Part shown: positions 34,160 through 42,999 of the stretch, in pieces
How the letters are laid out: the number at the start of each line of letters is the position of its first letter
Numbering within the stretch: position 1 is the stretch's first letter
Assembly (NCBI GenBank): GCA_023400985.1
Contig: JAEXEN010000019.1
Coordinates: 1-64,000, forward strand
Direction of reading: 5' to 3'
Source of the DNA: Bacillota bacterium
GTDB taxonomy: Bacteria > Bacillota > Clostridia > Christensenellales > CAG-138
DNA: 64,000 nucleotides
Made by a program: the position numbers and the translations under genes
The notes under the pieces: generated by a model
Seen by the model: the letters and a program-made list of their open reading frames with translations, nothing else
The model's database searches: none
Told to the model about the DNA's origin: nothing

Positions 34160-35167
34160 ATGCAAAAAGTCATCTTGGGAAGAACCGGGCTCACGGTGGG
34201 CAAAAACAGTTTTGGGGCGCTCCCCGTACAGCGCGTATCGCACGAGGAAGCGATTCGCCTTTTGCGCAAGGCGTTTTTTGGCGGCATGAATTACTTCGAC
34301 ACCGCCCGCATGTACTCTGACAGCGAGGAAAAGCTCGGCGCGGCGTTTGAAGGCGTGCGCGAAAAGATCGTCATTAGCACCAAAACGGGCGCGGCGACTG
34401 CGGACGGGTTTGGGGCGGACCTTGCGATAAGTTTAAAAAACCTCCGCACCGAATACATCGATATCTATCAGTTCCATAACCCCGATTTCTGCCCCAAACC
34501 GGGGGACGGGAGCGGGCTTTACGAGGCGATGCTCGAGGCGAAGGCGCAGGGGAAGGTGCGCTTTATCGGCATCACCAACCACCGCCTTAACGTTGCGCTC
34601 GAAGCCGTTGAAAGCGGCCTTTACGATACGCTCCAGTTCCCGCTAAGTTATCTTGCTTCCAAGGAGGATCTGGAGCTTGCGGAGGCTTGCCGCCGCCAAA
34701 ATATGGGCTTTATCGCGATGAAGGCGCTTTCGGGCGGGCTCATCACCGATTCCGCGCTCGCTTACGCATACCTCGCGCAATTCCCGTTCGTTGTGCCCAT
34801 CTGGGGCATCCAAAAGGAAGCGGAGCTCGATGAATTCCTTTCCTACAACGAAAACGAACCCGAGCTGAACGAAGAAATGCTAAGGCAAATCGAAAAGGAC
34901 CGCAGGGAGCTTGCGGGCTCGTTCTGCCGCGGTTGCGGCTATTGCATGCCCTGCCCCGTGGGTATCAAAATCAACAACTGCGCGCGCATGAGCCTCATGA
35001 TAAGGCGTTCCCCAAAAGAGCCGTGGCTCACCGGAGAATGGCGTTCCAATATGGCGCAGATAGAAAACTGCCTCAACTGCGGGAAATGCGCATCGAAATG
35101 CCCGTATTCCCTCGATACGCCCTCGCTCCTTCGCGCGAATTACGAGGATTATAAAACCTTTCTTTAA
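34160..35167 (+). CDS. aldo/keto reductase with C-terminal [4Fe-4S] clusters
   Basis: 335 residues. The start at 34160 lies 6 bases after AGGAGG; the longer frame has no such site. The AKR barrel keeps the tetrad positions: Asp and Tyr in NYFDTARMYSDSE, Lys in ISTKTG, His in YQFHNPD. The C-terminal quarter holds CRGCGYCMPCPVGI and CLNCGKCASKCPYS, a two-cluster ferredoxin module typical of anaerobic AKR-ferredoxin proteins. It may reduce a carbonyl with electrons from ferredoxin or NAD(P)H. Substrate unknown. Monocistronic. Confidence 0.9.
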   Translation: MQKVILGRTGLTVGKNSFGALPVQRVSHEEAIRLLRKAFFGGMNYFDTARMYSDSEEKLGAAFEGVREKIVISTKTGAATADGFGADLAISLKNLRTEYIDIYQFHNPDFCPKPGDGSGLYEAMLEAKAQGKVRFIGITNHRLNVALEAVESGLYDTLQFPLSYLASKEDLELAEACRRQNMGFIAMKALSGGLITDSALAYAYLAQFPFVVPIWGIQKEAELDEFLSYNENEPELNEEMLRQIEKDRRELAGSFCRGCGYCMPCPVGIKINNCARMSLMIRRSPKEPWLTGEWRSNMAQIENCLNCGKCASKCPYSLDTPSLLRANYEDYKTFL

Positions 35168-35231
35168 TACATGAAAATGGCGTGGGAATTTCAGCAGGAC
35201 GAGTTGACGTGAATTTTTCCCTGCATCTGCA

Positions 35232-35259
35232 TTGACGGTGCGCGCCTGTGTGCTATAAT
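35232..35259 (+). promoter_or_regulatory. sigma-A-type promoter of the SulP gene
   Basis: TTGACG (35232-35237), 16-base spacer, TATAAT (35254-35259). Confidence 0.75.
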
Positions 35260-35313
35260 GGCACTTAGTGCGCCTAAAAAACTGCAATGCAAAGGAATCA
35301 AAGAGGATTTTCT

Positions 35314-36957
35314 GTGAAGTATTTCAAGGGATTTTCCGCCATGCTCGCACGCGAATTCAAGGGCTACAACGCGCAAAAACTCGGCAAGGATGTGCTTGCG
35401 GGCGTCACCGTCGCGGCGGTCGCGCTTCCGCTCGCGCTCGCGTTTGGCGTAAGCAGCGGCGCAAGCGCGGCGGCGGGCCTCGTGACGGCCATCGTGGCGG
35501 GCGTGGTGATAGGCTCTCTTTCGGGCGCGTCGTTCCAAATTTCCGGGCCTACGGGCGCTATGACGGCCATCCTCGTCTCGCTCGTAGCGCGCTACGGCAT
35601 GCAGGGGGTGTTTATCGCCTGTGCTCTTTCGGGCGTGCTTCTCATCCTCGCCGGCGTTTTGAAGCTTGGCGACCTGGTCTCTTTCATTCCGCTGCCCGTC
35701 ATCACGGGCTTTACTTCGGGCATCGCGGTGATCATCGCGCTCGGGCAGGTCAACAACCTCACCGGCCTTACCTCCCAAGGCACCGAAACCGTGGAACGCA
35801 TTTTGAGCTATTTCACCTTTGCGCAAAGCCTCAATCCTTATGCGCTTTTCATCGGCGCGGCGGTGATATTGTTCATGGCGCTGTACCCGAAAAAGTGGTC
35901 GGCGGTCGTGCCGGGTTCGCTCGCGGCCATTATCCTCGCCACGGCGGCAAACACGATATTTTCGTTTCCCGTAAACGAGGTGGGAGAGATACCCAAAACC
36001 CTCCTGCTTAGCGAGCGCTTAACGTTTCAAAACTTTGATTTTCGCCGTGCGAGCGAACTGCTGATGCCCGCCGTGAGTATTGCGGCGCTCGGTATGATCG
36101 AAAGCCTTTTGTGCGGCGCTTCCGCCGGACGCATGAAGGGCGAAAAGCTCAACGCGGGCGCGGAATTGATCGCGCAAGGCATTGGCAATCTCGTGCTTCC
36201 TTTCTTCGGCGGCGTGCCGGCTACGGCGGCCATTGCGCGCACGAGCGTCGCGGTGAAGGCCGGCGGGCAGACGCGCCTTGTAAGCGTCCTCCATTCCGCG
36301 GTGCTGCTGCTTTCCATGTTTGCGCTCGGCGGCGTCATGAGAAAAATTCCGCTGTGCGCGCTTGCGGGCGTGCTCATGGTTACGGCGTGGCGCATGAACG
36401 AGTGGCATGTAATCAGGGATATCTTCCGTAAGCGCATCGCGAGCGCCATGATGCAGTTTGGCGTTACCATGGCATGCACGGTGATGTTCGATCTCACCGT
36501 CGCCATCGTCGTCGGCGTGCTGTTTTCGGTCCTTACGTTCGTGGTGAAGGTATCGCAGATGCAGATCACCGTGAGCGGCGTCGTGCCTGAAAAGCTTCCG
36601 GAATGCGCCCAAATGAAAGGGCATGAAGATACCGCCGTGGTCTATGTGAGCGGCCCGCTCTACTTCGGCTCCGTGCGCAGGCTTGAGGATTGCGTGAGAG
36701 AGGAGCTTAAAGGAAAGCGCCGCGTCATTTTCTCCATGCGCGGCGTACCGCTGGCGGATCTTTCCGCCGTGCAGGCGGTCACGGATTTGTGCAGGTCCAT
36801 GACGGAGGGCGGCGCGCAAGTGTATTTTTCGAGCCTCCAGCCGAACGTGGAGCAGATGCTCGAAAAATGCGGCCTCAAGCACGCGGTGGGCGCGGACCGC
36901 TTCTATTGGAGCGTCGATCAGGCCATCAAGGGCATGGCGCAAGCGCCGGAATTTTAA
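35314..36957 (+). CDS. SulP-family anion transporter with STAS domain
   Basis: 547 residues from a GTG start (35314) behind AGAGGATTTTCT; the ATG at 35287 lacks a ribosome site. The membrane part (about 15-410) has the SulP signature around QISGPTGAMTAILVSLVARYG and LVLPFFGGVPATAAIARTSV. The C-terminal STAS domain (about 430-540: AVVYVSGPLYFGSVRRLEDCV, MRGVPLADLSAVQAVTDL) is regulatory. Likely moves sulfate, bicarbonate or another anion; sequence does not decide. Followed 18 bases later by a GNAT gene. Confidence 0.93.
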   Translation: MKYFKGFSAMLAREFKGYNAQKLGKDVLAGVTVAAVALPLALAFGVSSGASAAAGLVTAIVAGVVIGSLSGASFQISGPTGAMTAILVSLVARYGMQGVFIACALSGVLLILAGVLKLGDLVSFIPLPVITGFTSGIAVIIALGQVNNLTGLTSQGTETVERILSYFTFAQSLNPYALFIGAAVILFMALYPKKWSAVVPGSLAAIILATAANTIFSFPVNEVGEIPKTLLLSERLTFQNFDFRRASELLMPAVSIAALGMIESLLCGASAGRMKGEKLNAGAELIAQGIGNLVLPFFGGVPATAAIARTSVAVKAGGQTRLVSVLHSAVLLLSMFALGGVMRKIPLCALAGVLMVTAWRMNEWHVIRDIFRKRIASAMMQFGVTMACTVMFDLTVAIVVGVLFSVLTFVVKVSQMQITVSGVVPEKLPECAQMKGHEDTAVVYVSGPLYFGSVRRLEDCVREELKGKRRVIFSMRGVPLADLSAVQAVTDLCRSMTEGGAQVYFSSLQPNVEQMLEKCGLKHAVGADRFYWSVDQAIKGMAQAPEF

Positions 36958-36975
36958 ATGAAGGAGCGTGCAGGC

Positions 36976-37431
36976 ATGGACCCCGTTGTTTTATCCGTTC
37001 GCGAGAACCCGGCTTATCTTGACCGCGCGGTCGGTTACTTCTCCGAAAAATGGGGCATCGACCGCCGCGTATACGAGGATTCCATATCGTTTAGCCTCGA
37101 TACTTCAAGCCCGCTTCCGCGCTGGTACCTTCTTATGGAGGGGGATACCATCATCGGAAGTTACGGCCTTATCGCAAACGACTTTATCAGCCGGCAGGAT
37201 CTTTGGCCGTGGCTTTGCGCGCTGTATGTGGAGGAAAGCGAGCGCGGAAAAGGCTATGGCGGGCTTCTTCTGGCGCACGGCCGGCGGGAGGCGGAAAAGC
37301 TCGGGTTCGGCAAGGTATACCTCTCCACCGACCATACCTCCTATTATGAAAGATACGGCTGGAAATTCATCGGAATGGGATACGGCCCCTTCGGCGAATC
37401 CCGCATTTATGAGAACAGCTCAATTGAATAA
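36976..37431 (+). CDS. GNAT-family N-acetyltransferase
   Basis: 151 residues. The start ATG at 36976 (MDPVVLSV) is preceded by AAGGAG at 10 bases; the ATG at 36958 lies directly on the SulP stop with no site. Acetyl-CoA loop: LYVEESERGKGYGGLLLAHG. C-terminal signature STDHTSYYERYGWKFIG. Acceptor unknown. Probably co-transcribed with the SulP gene. The last 12 bases overlap the convergent TetR gene. Confidence 0.88.
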   Translation: MDPVVLSVRENPAYLDRAVGYFSEKWGIDRRVYEDSISFSLDTSSPLPRWYLLMEGDTIIGSYGLIANDFISRQDLWPWLCALYVEESERGKGYGGLLLAHGRREAEKLGFGKVYLSTDHTSYYERYGWKFIGMGYGPFGESRIYENSSIE

Positions 37432-37998
37432 AGCTTCCATCAATATATCGAGGTCTTTTCCCGTCCTCTCCACCACATCGTATCTGTAATCGTTTAAACA
37501 CCAATCGAACAAACAGCCGCGCACGAACTTGATCAAAAGGTCCGCCGCGTATTCGGGCGTAAAGCCTTCCTTCAAATACGCCCGAGCCTCGTGCACGCGG
37601 CTCAAAACGGCCCTGTAATAGGCGCGGTCGGGGCTTGCGGCGAGGCGCGCGCTGTCGGTGAGGATGGTCCTGTAGTATTCGGCGGTGAGCGGTCCGGCCT
37701 CCCGCGCCACAAACTCCGTCTGCACCATCAGCACGGCGCGGACGCTTTCTAAAGGCGTTCCCGCGCGCGCGGGCAGAAATTCGCTCATGGAATCGTCAAA
37801 AAGCAAAAAGGAGCGGCTCATCAACTCGCTTTTTGAGGAAAAGTGATGATAAAACGCGCCGATGGAAACGCCGGCTTCCTCGCAGATGCCTTTCACGCTC
37901 GTCTTTTCCCAGCCCATTTTTCGAATCAGGCGCATGGCTGCCTGCATGATGGCGGATACCGTTTTCGCGCTACGCTGCGCGTTGGTGTGAACGGACAT
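37420..37998 (-). CDS. TetR/AcrR-family repressor
   Basis: 192 residues. The N-terminal TetR helix-turn-helix reads TSVKGICEEAGVSIGAFYHHFSSKSEL (about 33-60). The C-terminal helical ligand domain is divergent. It is transcribed away from the OYE-aconitase X operon, with two strong palindromes between them, so it is the likely local repressor of that operon. The ligand is probably a substrate or intermediate of the pathway; identity unknown. Confidence 0.9.
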   Translation of the reverse strand: MSVHTNAQRSAKTVSAIMQAAMRLIRKMGWEKTSVKGICEEAGVSIGAFYHHFSSKSELMSRSFLLFDDSMSEFLPARAGTPLESVRAVLMVQTEFVAREAGPLTAEYYRTILTDSARLAASPDRAYYRAVLSRVHEARAYLKEGFTPEYAADLLIKFVRGCLFDWCLNDYRYDVVERTGKDLDILMEALFN

Positions 37999-38049
37999 AG
38001 ATCATTCCTCCAATAATATGCTTCATCATATCACAGCATGGATTTCGGG

Positions 38050-38063
38050 AAAACAGCTGTTTT
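38050..38063. promoter_or_regulatory. palindrome, candidate TetR operator 1
   Basis: AAAACAG-CTGTTTT, a perfect 14-base palindrome 52 bases upstream of the TetR start. It shares the AACAG half-site with the palindrome at 38152-38176. Confidence 0.5.
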
Positions 38064-38112
38064 TTCATGTTGCGGTTTTTTGCTTTTTTCAAGAGAAAAG
38101 AAGGAAAATGTA

Positions 38113-38141
38113 TTGTGACAGAATTAACGAAGTGATATAAT
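38113..38141 (+). promoter_or_regulatory. promoter of the OYE-aconitase X operon
   Basis: TTGTGA (38113-38118), 17-base spacer, TATAAT (38136-38141). Confidence 0.75.
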
Positions 38142-38151
38142 ACAACCAAAG

Positions 38152-38176
38152 AAAAACAGAATGGAATTCTGTTTTT
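38152..38176. promoter_or_regulatory. palindrome, candidate TetR operator 2
   Basis: AAAAACAGAAT-GGA-ATTCTGTTTTT: perfect 11-base arms lying about 10 bases after the -10, over the expected transcription start. It is well placed for repression by the divergent TetR protein. Confidence 0.65.
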
Positions 38177-38211
38177 GAGAACGCATTACTGTAATGAAGG
38201 AGCGTGGGCAC

Positions 38212-40485
38212 ATGAAAACCGATCCTTTGGTACAACGGCTTGTGGACAGCTACGGCAGCTGGGTGTGCGACAAACAGGAAAACCGCGCGGGCGGCACGGG
38301 GCGTATGACCAAGGAGCTCTACCCCTACGACGCGATGTTTTCCCCTATCCGCATCAACCGCGTTACCGTGAAGAACCGTCTCGTGATGGCGCCTATGGGC
38401 AACATCGATATGTGCGAGGAAACGGGCAGGCCAAACGACAAGATGCTGCAGTATTTCTTCGCGCGGGCACGCGGCGGCGTGGGGCTCATCACGACCGGCC
38501 TCATCCCCATCAGCCACGGCGTGGACAGCACGGTGACGGAGCTTGGGAAGCTCAGCTATTTTCCGCGCATCGACCGCAGCCGCACCGTGTACGCGGGCTG
38601 GCGCGACCTCGCGCAGGGCGTCCACGCTTACGGAAGCAAGATATTCGTGCAGCTTACGGCGGGCTTAGGCCGCGTAGGCAACCCGCAATGCCTCATCAAC
38701 GAATTGAAGTTTCCCGTTTCGGCCTCGTTCAACCCCAACTTCTACATTCCTCAGATACCGAGCGTGCGTCTTTCGGACGGCAAGCTTGAAAAGATCATCA
38801 AAAACGCGGGGCAGGCCGGCGCGGACGCGATGGCCGCGGGTTTGGACGGCGTATATCTGCACGGGCACGAGGGGTATTTGCTGGAACAGCTTACCAACCC
38901 CGCCTTCAACCGCCGCAAGCTTGGCCGTTATGCGGACTATATGCGCTTTGGCATAGACATGGTGAAGGAATTGAGAAGGCGCACGGACAAAGGCTTTCCC
39001 ATCATGTACCGCATCGACCTTTCGCTCGCGCTCAACGAGACATACGGCGAAGACGGTATGAACAACCCCGCGCTCAAGAAGTTCAAGAACGGGCGCACGG
39101 TGGAGGAAACGCTTGCCTATATGGACAAGCTCGTGGAAGCGGGCGTCGATATGTTCGACGTGGACCTCGGCTGCTACGATAACTGGTGGCTGCCGCATCC
39201 GCCTTCCGGCATGCCCGCGGGCTGCTTCCTCGAAGTGGCGCGCGCAGCGAAGGAGCACTTCGCCAAAAAGAACATACTTTCAAACGCCGGTCTCAGTGTG
39301 CCCGTCGTGGCCGTAGGCAAGCTCGGCTATCCGGATATCGCGGAGCGCGCATTGCGCGAGGGTGATTGCGATATGGTCATGCTCGGCCGTCCGCTCCTCG
39401 CCGATCCCGAATGGCCCAACAAGGCCTACGCGGGCAAGGTGGAGGATATCTGCCCCTGCATCGGCTGCCAGGAAGGCTGCATCAACGAGTTCGTGGAGGG
39501 CGGCCACCCGCAATGCGCCGTGAACCCCCGCACGGGCTTCGAGGACGTGCTGCCGCTTACGCTTCCCGCGGCGGATGTGAAAAAGCATGTGGCCGTCGTC
39601 GGCGCGGGCCCCGCGGGCGCAATGCTTGCCGCTGCCGCCGCAAAGCGCGGCCACAAAGTGGAGCTTTTTGAAAAGACCGGCTCCCTTGGCGGCAGGATGG
39701 TACCGGGCGGTGTGCCCGCCGTGAAGTTCGATATCGAAAACTACGAGAAATACCTCGGCCGCGTTGTGGGGGAAGCCGAAAAGAGCAACGGCCTTAAGGT
39801 GCATCTCAACACCGCGGTGAGCGTAGAGGAGCTCAAAAAGGCCAAATACGACAGCATCGTATTCGCCATAGGCACCAAAAACGTTTCGCCGAAGCTACAG
39901 GGAATAGAAAAGACGAATACCGTGCAGGCGGCTGATCTCCTCGTTGACGCTAAGCTTATCGGAGACGCCAAAAACGCCGTCATCGTGGGCGGCGGCGCGG
40001 TGGGCTGTGAAACGGCTTACTGGCTCAAATACGAGAAGGGTTTGAACGTAACGGTCGTGGATATGCTGCCGCACATGATGGACGGCGCATGCACCGCCAA
40101 CCGCGGCCACCTCATCCATTACCTGAAGAAGGCGGGTGTAAAGCTCATCAACTGCGCGCGCGTTACCTCCTTCGGCGAGGGAACGGTAAACATTATGCGC
40201 AACGTTTCTGCGGGCGTGCCCGATCCCTACAACACATGGCAGCCCATTCTGCCCAAGAACATCGAAAACCCGCTCGCCAAAAAGATAGGCCCCGAAGAAC
40301 GCGAGGAATCCCTTCAGGCGGACCTCGTGGTGCTCGCGATGGGCGGGCGTCCCGACGACGCTATGTTCCTTGAGGCGCAGGAAAAACACGCGGCGGACGG
40401 GCTCCACAACATCGGCGACAGCTTTGCGCCCGGCAGGATACTCGAGGCCACGCGCGCGGCCTACCGCCTCGCGATGACGTTATAA
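38212..40485 (+). CDS. Old Yellow Enzyme-type NADH:flavin oxidoreductase with FAD domain
   Basis: 757 residues from the ATG at 38212 (MKTDPLV) behind AAGGAG. An N-terminal FMN TIM barrel (about 40-410; PIRINRVTVKNRLVMAPMG, HGHEGYLLEQLTNPAFNRR, MLGRPLLADPEW) is followed by a [4Fe-4S] motif CPCIGCQEGCIN...QC. The FAD/NAD(P)-binding half carries VVGAGPAGAMLA (about 466) and IVGGGAVGCETAYW. This is the domain order of 2,4-dienoyl-CoA reductase, enoate reductase and bile-acid BaiCD-type enzymes. It reduces an activated C=C bond; the substrate is unknown. First gene of an operon with both aconitase X subunits, probably TetR-controlled. Confidence 0.9.
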   Translation: MKTDPLVQRLVDSYGSWVCDKQENRAGGTGRMTKELYPYDAMFSPIRINRVTVKNRLVMAPMGNIDMCEETGRPNDKMLQYFFARARGGVGLITTGLIPISHGVDSTVTELGKLSYFPRIDRSRTVYAGWRDLAQGVHAYGSKIFVQLTAGLGRVGNPQCLINELKFPVSASFNPNFYIPQIPSVRLSDGKLEKIIKNAGQAGADAMAAGLDGVYLHGHEGYLLEQLTNPAFNRRKLGRYADYMRFGIDMVKELRRRTDKGFPIMYRIDLSLALNETYGEDGMNNPALKKFKNGRTVEETLAYMDKLVEAGVDMFDVDLGCYDNWWLPHPPSGMPAGCFLEVARAAKEHFAKKNILSNAGLSVPVVAVGKLGYPDIAERALREGDCDMVMLGRPLLADPEWPNKAYAGKVEDICPCIGCQEGCINEFVEGGHPQCAVNPRTGFEDVLPLTLPAADVKKHVAVVGAGPAGAMLAAAAAKRGHKVELFEKTGSLGGRMVPGGVPAVKFDIENYEKYLGRVVGEAEKSNGLKVHLNTAVSVEELKKAKYDSIVFAIGTKNVSPKLQGIEKTNTVQAADLLVDAKLIGDAKNAVIVGGGAVGCETAYWLKYEKGLNVTVVDMLPHMMDGACTANRGHLIHYLKKAGVKLINCARVTSFGEGTVNIMRNVSAGVPDPYNTWQPILPKNIENPLAKKIGPEEREESLQADLVVLAMGGRPDDAMFLEAQEKHAADGLHNIGDSFAPGRILEATRAAYRLAMTL

Positions 40486-40505
40486 TGAGGGAAGGGGGGA
40501 ATCGC

Positions 40506-41783
40506 ATGATGAACCTTACGCCTGAGCAGCAGGCGATACTGAACGGCAGTGAGGGCGAAGTCAAGGCGAAGGTCATGAAGACCCTCGTCATGTACGGCGA
40601 GACGTTCGGCGCGGAAAAGATGGTGAAAGTCACAAGCGAAAAGGGCCATCTGGTGACGTCCTTCGGCCTGTCCGTGATGAAGCCCGTGTTCTCTTTGATG
40701 CAGCAGCTTATCGACAGCGGCGCCGTAAGCGCGCAGGGCTTTACGGCCGATCCTCGTCCGCTCGATAAGAACGTGCCGCAAAGCCTCCTCCAAAAGATCG
40801 TGTTTTCCGTGATGTACGGCAGCCAGAAGAATTACGAGGAGCAGTTGCAGGCGCTTGGCCTTGTAGACGGCGATTCGTTCTCCTGCGCGTGCTATTTGAA
40901 CGAGCAGGGCAACACGCCCAAAGAGGGCGAGGTCCTAAGCTGGGCGGAGAGCAGCGCCGTGGTGTATGCCAACAGCATTTTGGGCGCGCGCTGCAACCGC
41001 AATTCGGGTATCATCGAGCTTTTCGGCAGCATCGTGGGCTGCGTGCCCTATTTCGGACTTCTCACCGACGAGGGAAGGAAGGCCGACTGCCTTGTGGAGG
41101 TCAAGACCGACACGCTTCCCGAGGCGCAGATACTTGGCAGCGCCATCGGCATGAAGGCGATGGAGGACGTGCCCTACATCGTGGGGCTTGACCGTTTCTT
41201 TCCGGATGGGCTCACGGACAGCGCGCTTTCCTACTTCAAGGATATGGGCGCCGCCACCGCCTCCAACGGCGCCGTAGGCCTCTACCATGTGGAAAACCTC
41301 ACGCCGGAGGCCAAGGCGCAGGGCCGCGCGCTTTTAAAGCAAACCGCAAAAACCTATACAATCGACGAAGCCGAGCTTACGCGCGTACGCAACGGCTACC
41401 CCTGCATCTGGAAGGATAAGGACGCTTTACCCAAGCTTTGCTTCATCGGCTGCCCGCATCTTTCCTTCAACCAGCTCAACGAGTGGACCGAGCGTATTTC
41501 AAAAACCCTCAAGAAAAACGGCAAAAAGAAGGTGACGATCCCGACGGTAATTACCACCGCGCCCGGCGTGAAGAAGGCGTTTGAAAGCACGCCCGCGTTT
41601 GAAACGCTCAAATCGACCGGCGCGATCCTCTCGGACATCTGCCCGCTCATGTATATGAATAACCCCATGTGCAGCGGCATGCCCGTGATCACCAACTCCA
41701 ACAAGACGCGCACCTACACAAGCGCGCGTTATCATACAGACGCGGAGACACTGAGCCTTATCACGGGAGGTGCAAACAAATGA
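40506..41783 (+). CDS. aconitase X, large (catalytic) subunit
   Basis: 425 residues from the ATG at 40506 behind GGGGGAATCGC. It matches the DUF521/AcnX catalytic domain: LTPEQQAILNGSEGEVKAKVMKTL start, the ILGARCNRNSGI loop, FIGCPHLSFNQLNEW and ILSDICPLMYMN. Cysteines in these loops (GARC, GCPHLS, DICP, PMCSG) are candidates for the Fe-S ligands. Characterised AcnX enzymes dehydrate cis-3-hydroxy-L-proline (bacteria) or mevalonate 5-phosphate (archaea). Which, if either, applies here is not decided. It is coupled to the small subunit by an ATGA overlap. Confidence 0.9.
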   Translation: MMNLTPEQQAILNGSEGEVKAKVMKTLVMYGETFGAEKMVKVTSEKGHLVTSFGLSVMKPVFSLMQQLIDSGAVSAQGFTADPRPLDKNVPQSLLQKIVFSVMYGSQKNYEEQLQALGLVDGDSFSCACYLNEQGNTPKEGEVLSWAESSAVVYANSILGARCNRNSGIIELFGSIVGCVPYFGLLTDEGRKADCLVEVKTDTLPEAQILGSAIGMKAMEDVPYIVGLDRFFPDGLTDSALSYFKDMGAATASNGAVGLYHVENLTPEAKAQGRALLKQTAKTYTIDEAELTRVRNGYPCIWKDKDALPKLCFIGCPHLSFNQLNEWTERISKTLKKNGKKKVTIPTVITTAPGVKKAFESTPAFETLKSTGAILSDICPLMYMNNPMCSGMPVITNSNKTRTYTSARYHTDAETLSLITGGANK

Positions 41784-42220
41784 AGACCTTCAAGGGACGC
41801 CCCGTCGTACAGGGGAAAGCAAAAGCCGAAGCGCTCGTGTCGCACAACGGGTTCAACACGCTTGCGAGCTTTCAAAAGGCGCTTTTGTCCAAGGATAAGG
41901 ACGCCATATGCTCCGACCAGAACAACCCCGACATTTATAAAAAACCCATGCACTTAAAGGCGCTCTGCCTGCCGCAGACCATTGGATCCACCACCGGCGG
42001 CATGATCCTCTATTGCGCGGCGGAACTCGGGCAGCAGCCGGCGTGTCTTTTGTTCTCCAAGCCTATCGATTCGCTCGCCGCGGCGGGGGCCATCCTCGCG
42101 GGCGTGTGGTCCGATAACCCCATGCCCACGGTTGACAGCCTCGGCGACGATTTCTTGGCCGCGGTGAAAACCGGCATGACGGTGACGGTGGAGGAAGATG
42201 GCACGGTAACGGTGGAGTAG
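41780..42220 (+). CDS. aconitase X, small (swivelling) subunit
   Basis: 146 residues, DUF126 family. The swivel-domain signature is visible as GRPVVQGKAKAEALVS at the N-terminus and QTIGSTTGGMILYC in the middle (Ser/Thr loop that closes the active site). The start ATG overlaps the stop of the large subunit behind GGAGGTGCAAACAA, so the two are made in equal amounts. Last gene of the operon; followed by a long repeat island. Confidence 0.9.
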   Translation: MKTFKGRPVVQGKAKAEALVSHNGFNTLASFQKALLSKDKDAICSDQNNPDIYKKPMHLKALCLPQTIGSTTGGMILYCAAELGQQPACLLFSKPIDSLAAAGAILAGVWSDNPMPTVDSLGDDFLAAVKTGMTVTVEEDGTVTVE

Positions 42221-42999
42221 CTTTTTACGTAGGAGCTATAAGATCTGCAGTGGGTTAAGATATTCCTAAAATTGTAAACGGAAGGCGTTAAGGGACCAGG
42301 AGGGATGTCGCATTAAGCATTTGGGATGTTTCGCCTGCGGCGAAACCCCGGGGTTCTAAAAAGGCGTCACCGGCGCCTTTTTTGCCCCTTCGGGGCACCG
42401 AACCCGCTGTCACGGCGTAAACGCCGTGACAGCCCCCTTAGATCCCTTAACAATCCCTTATCCTCCTTAAAACGGCCACTGCGTGGTGCTTTTGGGTAAC
42501 GGGGTGTTGCGTAGGGGCCGGTCTCCGGACGGCCCGCCGTTTCTTTCCGGGGTATATGCGGGGCGTCGGGGACGCCGCCCCCTACAAATGAAACGCTGAT
42601 TCGCATATTGCCGCCAAGGCAACATCCCCGTAGGGACGGATATTATCCGCCCGCGGTAACCGCCATTACGGCTCGGGCCGATATGGAATGGGCCCTTACA
42701 AATAAAACGTTGATTTTCCGGTAAGGCGGGATGATTTTCATCCCGCCGCGTGTTATCGCCAAAGCAGCATATTCACGTAGGGGACGGGGTGGTTTATCTG
42801 CCAGCGGGGACGTAAAAACCACCTAGCAAATACGCGGGCGTCGTTGCGATCGTCGCAGTAATCCGGACTGTACCCCGTCATCGAGAGCGCAGCGCGGCGA
42901 TCCGGTTTGACTTGCACCGGCTTCCGGATTGCTTCGTCGCTTCGCTCCTCGCAATGACGGGGGAGGCGGCAACGCGGCGGTTCTTTTTTTTTAATCCCA
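42221..42999. repeat. gene-free repeat island 1
   Basis: No gene. 42248-42538 is a direct copy, clearly related by eye over most of its length, of 55249-55553. Both contain CGCATTAAGCATTT, a TTTCGC..GCGAAAC hairpin, the block CCGGGGTTCTAAAAAGG and GCGCCTTTTTT, CGAACCCGCTGTCACGGCG and AAAACGGCCACTG. Further modules: GTAGGGACGGAT..ATCCGCCC near 42630, GGCGGGATGATTTTCATCCCGCC near 42725, and a long imperfect palindrome at 42879-42962 with ends GTCATCGAGAGCGCAGCG and CTCCTCGCAATGAC. Confidence 0.75.

Noticed and set aside
40506..42220. Classical aconitase/isopropylmalate isomerase
   Set aside because: Sequence matches the separate AcnX (DUF521 + DUF126) family, with the small subunit being DUF126 rather than LeuD.
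42600..42962. Possible CRISPR array in the repeat island
   Set aside because: Repeats differ in sequence, are not regularly spaced, and no cas genes are present.
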